Source of the DNA: Mycobacterium sp. MYCO198283
GTDB taxonomy: Bacteria; Actinomycetota; Actinomycetes; Mycobacteriales; Mycobacteriaceae
Reading direction: 5' to 3'
NCBI RefSeq assembly: GCF_021213805.1
Contig: NZ_JAJQJI010000001.1
Location: 731,271-795,270, forward strand
DNA: 64,000 bases
Shown here: positions 1 through 8,140 of the stretch, one piece after another
How the letters are laid out: the number at the start of each line of letters is the position of its first letter
Position numbering within the stretch: position 1 is the first letter of the stretch
The notes under the pieces: model-generated
Seen by the model: only the letters and a program-made list of their open reading frames with translations
Database searches by the model: none
What the model was told of the DNA's origin: nothing
Program-made: the position numbers and the translations under genes

Positions 1-211
1 GCTGCTCGACGTGCTGCTGGCGAAGGGGCTCGACGCGCCGTTCTCCTGCCGCGAAGGGCACTGCGGGGCGTGCGCGGTGCTCAAGCGCCGCGGCGAGGTC
101 GAGCTGGCGATCAACGACGTCCTGGAGCAATCCGATCTCGACGAGGGGCTGATCCTGGCCTGCCAGGCGCTGCCGGTGTCCGATTCGGTCGAAGTGACCT
201 ACGACGAGTGA
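1..211 (+). CDS. kshB: 3-ketosteroid-9-alpha-hydroxylase reductase KshB, 3' end only
   Basis: Only the last 69 codons are in the window, open from the left edge to the TGA at 209-211. They form the C-terminal plant-type [2Fe-2S] ferredoxin domain: SCREGHCGAC gives the Cys-x4-Cys-x2-Cys cluster ligands, and the fourth cysteine lies in LACQA. KshB is the FAD/2Fe-2S reductase that passes electrons from NADH to the Rieske oxygenase KshA during steroid ring opening. The assignment to KshB rather than another ferredoxin reductase comes from the neighbours: fadE34 and kstR follow as in M. tuberculosis Rv3571-Rv3574. Confidence 0.85.
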   Translation, partial: LLDVLLAKGLDAPFSCREGHCGACAVLKRRGEVELAINDVLEQSDLDEGLILACQALPVSDSVEVTYDE

Positions 212-249
212 CCGCCAGCTACCATTCGGCGATCCGGAGGGAGGGAAGC

Positions 250-786
250 GTGAAGGTGCTGGCGAGGCTGTGCGCAGCGGCTGCGGTCACGGCGGCCGGA
301 CTGTTCGGCGCCCCGTCGGCCTCGGCGGCCGTGGACACCGCCGACTCGACGTTCCCCATCGACCCGGTGACGCAGCTGGAAGTGCACACCCGGGCCGACT
401 GCCGGCTGGCCGAGAAGCGGTGCTTCTGGCAGGCGGCGGCGAACCTGCGCACCCCCGACGGCCCCACCGGCTTCCCGCCGGACCTGTGGGCGCGGCAGAC
501 CACCACGCTGCGCTCGAACGACCGCACGATCTTCCTGGAAACGGACTTCAACGCACCGAACACCCGGCTGTTCAAATCGCTCAGCCAGATCGAGTTGACG
601 ACGATCTACTTCGGCGACGGGCCGGTCGAGAAGTACCAGCTCAACGGCGACACCATCCCGACGTCCTGGTACAACGGCCAGCCCGTGACCGACAAGGACT
701 TCATCGTCTGCGCGGAGATCCAGGTGGTGTACACCGGCGTCAACATCACCTCGCCGAGCACCTGCGCACAGGCGCGGTTCAGCTAG
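250..786 (+). CDS. secreted protein of unknown function (Rv3572-like)
   Basis: This is a 178-residue protein from a GTG preceded by a purine-rich stretch (ggagggaggg, from about 236) at good Shine-Dalgarno distance. Residues 1-28 form a typical signal peptide: a short basic start, a hydrophobic Ala/Val/Leu core and an SASA-A cleavage site. The mature part has several cysteines that could pair outside the membrane, and no enzymatic motif that I recognise. It starts 38 nt after kshB on the same strand, so it may be cotranscribed with it, and its stop overlaps the fadE34 stop convergently by 4 nt. Position and size match the uncharacterised Rv3572. Confidence 0.8.
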   Translation: MKVLARLCAAAAVTAAGLFGAPSASAAVDTADSTFPIDPVTQLEVHTRADCRLAEKRCFWQAAANLRTPDGPTGFPPDLWARQTTTLRSNDRTIFLETDFNAPNTRLFKSLSQIELTTIYFGDGPVEKYQLNGDTIPTSWYNGQPVTDKDFIVCAEIQVVYTGVNITSPSTCAQARFS

Positions 787-2930
787 CGCGGCAACCCCAG
801 CAGCCGCTCGGCGGCGAGGGTGAGCAGGATCTGCTCGGTGCCGCCGGCGATCGACAGGCAGCGGGTGTTGAGGAAGTAGCTCGTCGCCTCGTTGAAGACG
901 ACGCCGCCGTCCTGGCTGAAGTCCATCGTCGCCTCGGCGAGCGCCTGGCGGAACCGCACACCGAGCAGCTTGCGCACGCTCGACTGCGGGCCCGGGTCGT
1001 GGCCCCCCACCGCGAGCTCGGCGATCGCCCGGTCGAGCAGGCTGCCGGACTGCCCGGAGATGACGAGCGCGCCGAGCCGGTCGATCTGCAGCGGGTCGAG
1101 CTCCGTGTCCCCGAGCTGACTCAACAGGTCCTCGAGGCCTTGGTCGAGCGCGCCGCCGGTCGCCATCGCGACGCGCTCGTTGGCCAGTGTGGTGCGGGCG
1201 AGCTTCCAGCCGTCGCCCGGGGAGCCGACCACCAGCTCGTCGGGCACGAACACGTCGTCGAGGAACACCTCGTTGAACAGCGCCTCGCCGGTGATGTCGC
1301 GCAGCGGCCGGATGTCGATGCCCGGTGACGCCATGTCGACCAGGAAGTAGGTGATGCCCTTGTGTTTTGGAGCGCTCTGGTCCGATCTCGCCAGGCAGAT
1401 ACCCCAGTTCGCCTTCGTCGCCGAGGAGGTCCACACCTTCTGGCCGTTGAGCACCCAGCCCGGTCTGCCATTGCTCCTCGGGTGCGCACCGTCGGTCTTC
1501 GTGGCCTTCGTGCGCAGCGCCGCCAGGTCGGAGCCGGCGCCGGGCTCGCTGAACAGCTGGCACCAGTACACGTCACCGGTCAGGGTGGCCGGGATGAAGC
1601 GGTCGATCTGCTCGCGCGTGCCGTTGTCGAGGATCGTCGGCGCCGCCCACCAGCCGATCGAGATGTCGGGACGACGCACGCCGGCCTTCGCCAACTCGGC
1701 GTCGATCACCAGCTGCTCGGCGGGCGAGGCGTCGCGGCCGTAGGGCTTCGGCCAGTGCGGCGCCAGCAGGCCCGTCTCGGCGAGCGCCCGCTGACGCTCG
1801 GCGTCGGGCAGGGCGGCGATGCCGGCGACGTCTCGGGCCACGCCCGCCCGGAACGCGTCGAGGTCGCCGGCGTCGCCGAGGTCGACGGCCAGCACGCGGC
1901 GCGCGCCGCCGCGGGTGAGGTCCACCGCCCGGCGCCGCCACCGCGCGGTGTCGCCGAACGCCTTCTTGTTGGCGTACGCCCGGCGCAGGTACAGGTGCGC
2001 GTCGTGCTCCCAGGTGAAGCCGATGCCGCCGAGCACCTGGATGGCGTCCTTGGCGTTGGCGATCGCCGCGTCCAGGCAGGTGCCGCCGGCCACCGTCGCC
2101 GCGACGGCGAGCTGCTCGGGGGATGCCGTCGCGGCCCGGGCGGCGTCGGCGGCGGCGGCCTCGGCCTCCTCCGTGCGGCACAGCATGTTGGCGCAGAGAT
2201 GCTTGATCGCCTGGAAGCTGCCGATCGGCTTGCCGAACTGCTCGCGCACCTTAGCGTAGTCGACCGCGGTGTGCAGCGCCCAGCGGGCGATGCCGGCGGA
2301 CTCCGCCGCCGCGAGCGCGAGCCACAGGTCGGTTGCCCGCTGCGCGTCGACGTCGAGCAGCGTGGCCGGCGCGCCGTCGAACCGGACCCGGGAGAGCGGA
2401 CGCGAGAAGTCGGTGGGGTCGAGCGCGGTGACCTCGGCGGTGTCGGTGTCGGTGTCGATGAGCAGCCAGCCCTGCGGCGCGGGCGCCAACAGCAGCTCGC
2501 CGGCGCGCAGACCCGGCGCGAGCGCGACGGCGCCCGACACGGTGCCACCGGCGAACGCCAGCTCCGCCGCGGTCGCGATGCCCGCGGAGCGCTGCCCCTC
2601 GACCAGCGCCGCCAGGGCGTCGTCGCCGCCGTGTCCGAGCAGCAGCGCCGCCAGCGCGGTGCTGACCACCGGCCCGGGGACCAGCGCCCGGCCGGCCTCC
2701 TCGATCATCGCCGACAGGTCCGCGACGGTGCCGCCCGCGCCGCCGCGCTCGTCGGGCACCGCCACGCCGAACAGGCCGAGCTCGGCGGCGGCCCGGAACG
2801 GCTTGAGCCACGCGTCGGGATCCCCCTGCTCGACCGCGCGGACGGCCTCGATCGAACCCGAGGTGGGGGCCCAGGACCGCACCAGATCGCGGACGGCTGC
2901 CTGATGGTCGGTCGTGCTCGCTGACGCCAT
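783..2930 (-). CDS. fadE34: double-length acyl-CoA dehydrogenase FadE34
   Basis: The protein has 715 residues, about twice a normal acyl-CoA dehydrogenase, because two ACAD units are fused in one chain. The N-terminal unit contains the flavin-domain stretch EQFGKPIGSFQAIKH and the VLGGIGFTWEHDAHLYLRRA segment. The C-terminal unit contains QLFSEPGAGSDLAALRTKA and the helical end SIAGGTEQILLTLAAERLLG. FadE34 is known to dehydrogenate the CoA thioester of the five-carbon cholesterol side chain. The ATG at 2928-2930 fits the family N terminus; a longer open frame upstream would run over the KstR operator. It is divergent from kstR, whose operator lies 54 nt upstream, so cholesterol-responsive repression is expected. 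Confidence 0.9.
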   Translation of the reverse strand: MASASTTDHQAAVRDLVRSWAPTSGSIEAVRAVEQGDPDAWLKPFRAAAELGLFGVAVPDERGGAGGTVADLSAMIEEAGRALVPGPVVSTALAALLLGHGGDDALAALVEGQRSAGIATAAELAFAGGTVSGAVALAPGLRAGELLLAPAPQGWLLIDTDTDTAEVTALDPTDFSRPLSRVRFDGAPATLLDVDAQRATDLWLALAAAESAGIARWALHTAVDYAKVREQFGKPIGSFQAIKHLCANMLCRTEEAEAAAADAARAATASPEQLAVAATVAGGTCLDAAIANAKDAIQVLGGIGFTWEHDAHLYLRRAYANKKAFGDTARWRRRAVDLTRGGARRVLAVDLGDAGDLDAFRAGVARDVAGIAALPDAERQRALAETGLLAPHWPKPYGRDASPAEQLVIDAELAKAGVRRPDISIGWWAAPTILDNGTREQIDRFIPATLTGDVYWCQLFSEPGAGSDLAALRTKATKTDGAHPRSNGRPGWVLNGQKVWTSSATKANWGICLARSDQSAPKHKGITYFLVDMASPGIDIRPLRDITGEALFNEVFLDDVFVPDELVVGSPGDGWKLARTTLANERVAMATGGALDQGLEDLLSQLGDTELDPLQIDRLGALVISGQSGSLLDRAIAELAVGGHDPGPQSSVRKLLGVRFRQALAEATMDFSQDGGVVFNEATSYFLNTRCLSIAGGTEQILLTLAAERLLGLPR

Positions 2931-2983
2931 GGGGATCTCCTCGCGCGGTCCGGCTCGACGGTGCGGACGCACCTGCAGCGTAC

Positions 2984-2997
2984 TAGAACGTGTTCTA
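2984..2997. promoter_or_regulatory. KstR operator between fadE34 and kstR
   Basis: TAGAACGTGTTCTA is a perfect inverted repeat and an exact fit to the mycobacterial KstR motif TnnAACnnGTTnnA. It lies in the 208-nt divergent region, 54 nt from the fadE34 start and 141 nt from the kstR start, so it can control both genes, including kstR autoregulation. Confidence 0.92.
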
Positions 2998-3138
2998 ATA
3001 GACGCCGCCGCGGCGGGTTCGTCCGGGGCCATCGCAGCAGCACATCTGCTGTTGCCGTCGTCACCTCGCCGAGAAATGTCCGCCCGGCTTGCGTATCGTT
3101 TCGCGCAGAGGTCGTCACGAAGGAGCCAGGGACACACC

Positions 3139-3807
3139 ATGTCGACACCAGCGCAGGCCAAGCCGGGCCCGTCACCCGAGCCGCGTCAGCGCCGCGTGCT
3201 GACGGTGCCCGCCCTGGCCGAATCGGAGCTCGGCTCGGAAGCGCAGCGCGAGCGGCGCAAGCGCATCCTCGACGCCACGCTCGCCATCGCGTCGAAGGGC
3301 GGCTACGAAGCGGTGCAGATGCGCGCCGTCGCCGAACGCGCCGACGTCGCCGTCGGCACCCTGTACCGCTACTTCCCGTCGAAGGTGCACCTGCTGGTGT
3401 CGGCGCTCGGCCGGGAGTTCGAGCGGATCGAGGCCAAGACCGACAGGAACGCGCTGGGCGGGACGCCCTATGAGCGGCTGCACCAGATGATCAGCCGGCT
3501 GAACCGCTCGATGCAGCGCAACCCGCTGCTCACCGAGGCCATGACCCGGGCGTTCGTGTTCGCCGACGCGTCCGCGGCCGGCGAGGTCGACCACGTCGGC
3601 AAGCTGATGGACACCATGTTCGCCCGCGCGATGAGCGACGGCGAGCCCACCGAGGACCAATTCCACATCGCCCGCGTCATCTCCGACGTGTGGCTGTCGA
3701 ACCTGCTGGCGTGGCTCACCCGCCGCGCGTCGGCGACCGACGTCGGCAAGCGGCTCGACCTGGCCGTCCGGCTGCTCATCGGCGACGAGGACCATCCGAA
3801 GATCTAG
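3139..3807 (+). CDS. kstR: TetR-family repressor of cholesterol catabolism KstR
   Basis: This is a 222-residue TetR regulator. The N-terminal helix-turn-helix reads RRKRILDATLAIASKGGYEA followed by VAVGTLYRYFPSKVHLL. The ligand domain matches M. tuberculosis KstR closely (RNPLLTEAMTRA, HIARVISDVWLSNLLAWLTRRAS). KstR represses sterol-catabolism genes and is released by CoA thioesters of cholesterol intermediates. The ATG at 3139 follows an aaggag box at about 3119-3124 and gives an extra 30-residue N-terminal extension relative to the core domain. A perfect KstR operator lies upstream. otsB starts 12 nt after the stop. Confidence 0.95.
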   Translation: MSTPAQAKPGPSPEPRQRRVLTVPALAESELGSEAQRERRKRILDATLAIASKGGYEAVQMRAVAERADVAVGTLYRYFPSKVHLLVSALGREFERIEAKTDRNALGGTPYERLHQMISRLNRSMQRNPLLTEAMTRAFVFADASAAGEVDHVGKLMDTMFARAMSDGEPTEDQFHIARVISDVWLSNLLAWLTRRASATDVGKRLDLAVRLLIGDEDHPKI

Positions 3808-3819
3808 GGTTGTGCGGCT

Positions 3820-4590
3820 GTGACCGAATCCCTGCCCGCCGACCTGCGGGATGCGCTCCGTTCGCTGGCCGGGGTGCCGCGGCTGCTGGTGGCAAGCGAC
3901 TACGACGGCACGTTGGCGCCCATCGTCGACCGGCCGGGCGACGCCGTGCCGCTGCCCGAAGCGGCCGACGCGCTGGCGGCGGTCGCCGAACTGCCCGACA
4001 CCACCGCGGCGCTGATCTCCGGCCGGGCGCTGCGCGACCTGCAGGCGCTGTCCCGGGCGCCCGACGCGGTAGTGCTCGTCGGGAGCCACGGCTCCGAATT
4101 CGACACCGGCTTCGTGCACCAGGTGGACGACGCCGCCGAGGCGCTGCTGGAGCGGATCGTCGACTCGCTCACCCGGATCGCCGAGCACTACCCCGGCGTC
4201 ACGGTCGAGCAGAAACCCGTCAGCGCCGCGCTGCACGTCCGCAACGCCTCCGCCGAGGACGGCCGAAAAGCGTTGCGAGACGCCGAGACCGCGGCGCAGG
4301 AGTGGGACGCGCAGATCACCACCGGCAAGGCGGTCATCGAGTTCGCGGTCATCCACACCGACAAGGGGCAGGCGTTCGACATCCTGCGCGAGCAGCACGG
4401 CGCCTGCGGCGCGGTCTTCTTCGGCGACGACGTGACCGACGAGAAGGTGTTCCGCCGGCTGCGCCCGCCCGACGTCGGCGTCAAGGTCGGCGACGGTGAC
4501 ACCGCGGCCCGCTACCGCGTCGAGACCCCCGCCGGCGTGGCGGCGGCGCTGCGGTTCCTGGCCGACGAGCGGCGGACGCTGCGCCGCTAG
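3820..4590 (+). CDS. otsB: trehalose-6-phosphate phosphatase
   Basis: This is a 256-residue HAD-superfamily phosphatase that removes the phosphate from trehalose 6-phosphate, the last step of the OtsAB trehalose route. The nucleophile motif SDYDGTLAP (D27, D29) is present, as are SGRALRDLQ, VGSHGSEF and the metal-binding GDDVTDEKVF near the C terminus. It is shorter than M. tuberculosis OtsB2 (about 390 residues) because it lacks the N-terminal extension. The GTG start lies 12 nt after kstR, so transcription through from kstR is plausible. It converges on the next gene with a 7-nt gap. Confidence 0.88.
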   Translation: MTESLPADLRDALRSLAGVPRLLVASDYDGTLAPIVDRPGDAVPLPEAADALAAVAELPDTTAALISGRALRDLQALSRAPDAVVLVGSHGSEFDTGFVHQVDDAAEALLERIVDSLTRIAEHYPGVTVEQKPVSAALHVRNASAEDGRKALRDAETAAQEWDAQITTGKAVIEFAVIHTDKGQAFDILREQHGACGAVFFGDDVTDEKVFRRLRPPDVGVKVGDGDTAARYRVETPAGVAAALRFLADERRTLRR

Positions 4591-4597
4591 TGGCCGA

Positions 4598-5491
4598 TCA
4601 GACCGGAAGCGTGGTGCCGGTCTCCCGTTCGGCGAACTCCCACAACCGCTTCGCGGCCGCGTAGTCGGACGCCATCGCGGACCGGCCGCTGAGCGTCGGG
4701 CCGCCCTTGAGCCCGAGCCGGCTGTCGATGCCGACGTAGCTGCCGGGCGGGATCGGCTCGGACAGGCAGTACAGCGTGGGTGCCGCGCCGGCGTCGATGT
4801 CGTTGGCGAGCAGACCCGCGACCACCGTGGCCGCCTTGTGGAACGCCGCGAACACCGGGGTGTCGGCGACATTGGTGAGGTTCGACGCGACCCACCCCGG
4901 ATGGGTCAAGTACGCCGACACCGGCACATGCGCCTCCCGCAGCCGGCGGTCGAGCTCGAGGCCCCACAGCATCGTCGCGAGCTTCGAGCGGGCGTAGGCC
5001 GGAAACGCCGACCACCGGCTGCTGCGCAGGTGCGGGTCGTCGAACGAGAACACCGCGCCGAGCTTGTGGGCGTCGGAGCCGACGATGACGATCTTCGACC
5101 GCACCCGCTCGAACAGCAGATTCGTGAGCGCGAACGGGCCGAGGAAGTTCGTGCCCAGCGTCAGCTCGAAGCCGTCCACGGTCTCCGTGCGCTGCTGCGC
5201 GACGACGCCGGCGTTGTTCACCAGGACGTCGACGTCCCCGTCGAGGAGGTCGGGGAAGGCCTGCACCGAAGACAGGTCGGCGAGGTCCAGCTCGACGACC
5301 GACGTGTCGCCGCCGATCTCCGCCGCGCGCTGCTCGCCCAACCCGGTGTTGCGGACCGCCAGCACGACGTGCGCGCCGGCCTTGGCCAGTGCCCGCGCGG
5401 TCGCGAAGCCGATCCCGTTGGTGGCGCCGGTGACGACGATGCGGGTGCCGGTCAGATCGCCGAGCCGCGTCGGCGCCCACTGAGATGTCAC
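4598..5491 (-). CDS. short-chain dehydrogenase/reductase
   Basis: This is a 297-residue classical SDR. The Rossmann glycine motif TGATNGIG is at 21-28, NNAG at 92-95, the catalytic serine in VGSD at about 139 and the YxxxK pair Y166/K170 in YARSK. The length, the conserved HPGWVASNL segment and the RSKIVIVGSDAHKLG strand resemble the retinol-dehydrogenase/WW-oxidoreductase-like SDR branch. The substrate cannot be read from sequence. It stands alone on the minus strand, 51 nt downstream of the zinc transporter permease gene, and could be read through from that operon. Confidence 0.85.
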   Translation of the reverse strand: MTSQWAPTRLGDLTGTRIVVTGATNGIGFATARALAKAGAHVVLAVRNTGLGEQRAAEIGGDTSVVELDLADLSSVQAFPDLLDGDVDVLVNNAGVVAQQRTETVDGFELTLGTNFLGPFALTNLLFERVRSKIVIVGSDAHKLGAVFSFDDPHLRSSRWSAFPAYARSKLATMLWGLELDRRLREAHVPVSAYLTHPGWVASNLTNVADTPVFAAFHKAATVVAGLLANDIDAGAAPTLYCLSEPIPPGSYVGIDSRLGLKGGPTLSGRSAMASDYAAAKRLWEFAERETGTTLPV

Positions 5492-5542
5492 GGTCTGTGA
5501 CAGTAGCGAAGGGCCCCGGGCGTGCCGAAGGTGCGCGGAATG

Positions 5543-6406
5543 TCAGCCCGCACGGCGTGTCGGCGAACCGACACGCACGCTCGCGGTGACCGACCAGACC
5601 GCCAGCCACAGCAGGCACGGGATGGTGACGATGACGAAGCTCGGCGGCAGGTTGAAGACCGCCGACACCACGATGCCGGTCCACACCGATGTCAAGCCGA
5701 TGACAGTCGAGAGCAGGATGGCGCGGCCGGGCGCGGCGGTCAACATGATGGCCGTGGCGGCCGGGGTGACGACGAGCGCGAACAACAGCAGCGCACCGAC
5801 GGCCTGCACCGCCATCGTCACGGTGAGGCCGAGCAGCGCCATGAAGATCACCGACAGCAGCCGAACCGGCACGCCCTTGGCCTCGGCGACCTGGGCGTCC
5901 ACCGACGCGAACAGCAGCGGCCGGCAGATCGCCGCCATCGCGACCGCGAGCACCACCAACAGCGCCGCGAACCCGACGAGCTGTTGCGGCGTGATCGCCA
6001 GCAAGTTGCCGAACAGCACGTTGGTGAGCGTCGACGAGTTGCGGGTGGCCAGCGAGCTGAAGAACAGCCCGAAACCGGTGGCCAGCGCCAACACCGTGCC
6101 CGTCGCGACCTCGCGTTCGCCGGCCCGCTTGCCCAGCGCCCCGATCACCAGCCCGCCGCCGATGCAGAACACCGCGAGCCCCACGACGACGGGCGCCCCC
6201 ACCAGCACCGCCCCGGTGGCACCCGGCAAGCCGATGTGCGCCAGCGCGTGCGCGGCGAACGCGGTCTGGCGCACGACGACGAAATAGCCGATGAGTCCGG
6301 CGGCGAGCGCCACGACGGTGCCGCCGAGCAGCGCATGTCGCATGAAGTCGGAGGTCAGGATGCGCCACCAGTTCTGCTGGTAGCCGATCACCGCGAGCGC
6401 GGTCAC
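5543..6406 (-). CDS. znuB: zinc/manganese ABC transporter permease (ZnuB-like)
   Basis: This is a 287-residue polytopic membrane protein of the ABC-3 metal-permease family. About eight hydrophobic segments are visible (for example MRHALLGGTVVALAAGLIGYFVVV and LTVTMAVQAVGALLLFALVV), and the family signature HALAHIGLPGATGAVL is present. It would form the channel for divalent metal imported by the binding protein and ATPase encoded just upstream. The GTG start overlaps the ATPase stop by 4 nt (GTGA), indicating translational coupling. The zinc assignment rests on the Zur-like box in front of the operon. Confidence 0.85.
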   Translation of the reverse strand: MTALAVIGYQQNWWRILTSDFMRHALLGGTVVALAAGLIGYFVVVRQTAFAAHALAHIGLPGATGAVLVGAPVVVGLAVFCIGGGLVIGALGKRAGEREVATGTVLALATGFGLFFSSLATRNSSTLTNVLFGNLLAITPQQLVGFAALLVVLAVAMAAICRPLLFASVDAQVAEAKGVPVRLLSVIFMALLGLTVTMAVQAVGALLLFALVVTPAATAIMLTAAPGRAILLSTVIGLTSVWTGIVVSAVFNLPPSFVIVTIPCLLWLAVWSVTASVRVGSPTRRAG

Positions 6407-7179
6407 GGCGTCGTCCGCTTGTACAGCTGGCCCTGCAGCGTGTGCGCCACGTCGACGTCGCTGCCGTACAGGTGGGTGAGCAGGTCGGCGTCGACGACCG
6501 TGCCGATCGGCGCGTGGTGCGCGTGCCCGTCGAGCAGGTAGATCGCGCTGGTGAGCACCCCGAGCAGCGGGGCCAGATCATGGGCGACCACCAGGATCGT
6601 CATACCCAGCTCGCCGTTGAGCCGGGCGAGCAGCGCGACCAACTCGTGCTGGCTGCGCAGGTCGAGCGACGCCAGCGGCTCGTCGAGGATCAGCATGCGC
6701 GGCCGGGCCACCAGCGCGTGAGCGATCGCGATGCGCTGCCGCTGGCCGCCGGAGAGCTGCGAGAGCCGGGCGTCGGCGAAGTCGGTGGCGTTGACGGCGG
6801 CGAGCGCCTCGTCGACCCGCCGGCGGTCCTCCGCGCTGGTGCGGGCGAGCCCCCAGCGGCGGCCGGTGATACCGAGCGTCACCGCGTCGCGGGCGCGGAT
6901 GGCGTCACCCGCACCGGCGACATAGTTCTGCGGCACGTATCCGATCGCGTCGTTGGCCGCTCCCGGCGGCGCACCGAACACCCGGACCCGGCCCGACGCC
7001 GGCGGCACGAGCCCCAGCACCACCTGCAGCAGCGTCGTCTTGCCCGAACCGTTCGAGCCGATGACCGCCACGATGCCGCCGGCCGGCACCTCGAAGGTGC
7101 CCTCCGACCACACCAGCCGGCCGCCGCGCACCGCGCTGACGCCGTCGAACTGCAGGGCCGCGGCCTCAGGGGGCGGCAC
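6403..7179 (-). CDS. znuC: zinc/manganese ABC transporter ATP-binding protein (ZnuC-like)
   Basis: The protein has 258 residues from a GTG at 7177-7179. An open frame extends further upstream but would run deep into the binding-protein gene. Walker A GSNGSGKT is at 41-48, the Q-loop is in GYVPQNYVAG, the ABC signature is LSGGQRQRIAIA and Walker B is MLILDEPLASLD, followed by the H-loop VVAHDL. The motifs are complete, so it should be an active ATPase driving metal uptake. The start lies 14 nt inside the 3' end of the binding-protein gene and the stop overlaps the permease start by 4 nt, so the three genes form one tight operon. Confidence 0.88.
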   Translation of the reverse strand: MPPPEAAALQFDGVSAVRGGRLVWSEGTFEVPAGGIVAVIGSNGSGKTTLLQVVLGLVPPASGRVRVFGAPPGAANDAIGYVPQNYVAGAGDAIRARDAVTLGITGRRWGLARTSAEDRRRVDEALAAVNATDFADARLSQLSGGQRQRIAIAHALVARPRMLILDEPLASLDLRSQHELVALLARLNGELGMTILVVAHDLAPLLGVLTSAIYLLDGHAHHAPIGTVVDADLLTHLYGSDVDVAHTLQGQLYKRTTP

Positions 7180-8077
7180 CGAGCACCTTCGCCAGGGCGG
7201 TGAGCTGCTCGACCTGCCAGGCCGGGAACGACGCGGCGTCGGCGGGCATGGTCTCGGTGACCTCCACGACCGGCACCTGGGCCTGCTGCGCGGCGGCCCG
7301 CAGCTGGTCCTGCCCGGCACCTCGCGTCTGGGTGTTGACGATCAGCACGTCGACGCCGCGGTTGCGCAGAAGCGTCAGGAACGCATCGACGTCGGCGGGC
7401 GAGGGTTCGGATTCGTTGGACACCGCGGCCGCATACCCCGGCGGCGTCCGATTCGTCAGGCCGACCTCGGCTGCCATGTCGTCGAAGACGTTTTCGGTCG
7501 CGGCGTACCCCCTGCCCGGCGCCACGGCGCGGATGGCGTCGATCCGGGCGAAATACGGCTGCAGGGACTCACCGAAGGCGGCGCGACGCTGCTCGACGTA
7601 ACCGGCGGCGTCGGGGGCCAGCGCGCCGAGTCGGGCGGTCAGCGCATCGGCGACGGCCACCACGGTGGCGGGCCGGTACCACACGTGGGGGTTCTCACCG
7701 CCGCCACCGACCTCGACGGCGTCGACGACCGGGGCGTCGGGCGCCGAGCTCTGCGCGAGCTTGGTTGCCCACTCGTCGTAGTGACCGCCGTTGACCACGA
7801 CGAGCCGGGCGCCGGTGAAGGCGGCGGCGTCAGCGGGCGCCGGCTCGAAGTCGTGTGGGTCGCCGGCGGATCCGGCGAGGACCGTCGTCACCTCGACGCA
7901 CCGGCCCCCGATCGCGGTCACGACGTCGCTCCACTGATTGACGCTCACCACCACGTTCACCGGGTCCGTCGGGCACTTCTCACCGGACGCGGCGGACGGC
8001 TCGGCGCCGTCGGGTGCGCAGCCGGCCCCGGCGGCGATCGCCACGACCGCGAGCATCGTCTGCAGGGGAGAACGCAT
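7166..8077 (-). CDS. znuA: zinc/manganese ABC transporter substrate-binding lipoprotein (ZnuA-like)
   Basis: This is a 303-residue cluster A-I metal-binding protein, first in its operon. The N terminus is a lipoprotein signal ending GAGC (Cys20). Likely metal ligands are the conserved histidines in GDPHDFEP and ENPHVWY, plus an acidic residue near the end. The usual His-rich acidic loop of ZnuA is absent; only a short GGGGENPH stretch stands in that region. The start codon lies 6 nt downstream of a Zur-like inverted repeat, so zinc-dependent repression is expected. Manganese cannot be excluded from sequence. Confidence 0.85.
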   Translation of the reverse strand: MRSPLQTMLAVVAIAAGAGCAPDGAEPSAASGEKCPTDPVNVVVSVNQWSDVVTAIGGRCVEVTTVLAGSAGDPHDFEPAPADAAAFTGARLVVVNGGHYDEWATKLAQSSAPDAPVVDAVEVGGGGENPHVWYRPATVVAVADALTARLGALAPDAAGYVEQRRAAFGESLQPYFARIDAIRAVAPGRGYAATENVFDDMAAEVGLTNRTPPGYAAAVSNESEPSPADVDAFLTLLRNRGVDVLIVNTQTRGAGQDQLRAAAQQAQVPVVEVTETMPADAASFPAWQVEQLTALAKVLGAAP

Positions 8078-8083
8078 GCCTTA

Positions 8084-8100
8084 ACGATAACGGTTGTCAT
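8084..8100. promoter_or_regulatory. candidate Zur operator
   Basis: Read on the minus strand, ATGACAACCGTTATCGT fits the inverted repeat ATGAnAAnnnTTnTCAT, the core of mycobacterial Zur boxes as I remember them, with one mismatch. It sits 6 nt upstream of the znuA-like start, so a bound repressor would cover the start region. It also lies about 40 nt upstream of the divergent pxpA gene, which could be affected. Confidence 0.6.
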
Positions 8101-8140
8101 TTACAGGTGCGCTGCCGGCCTGGTGGATAAGGTTGGGAGC

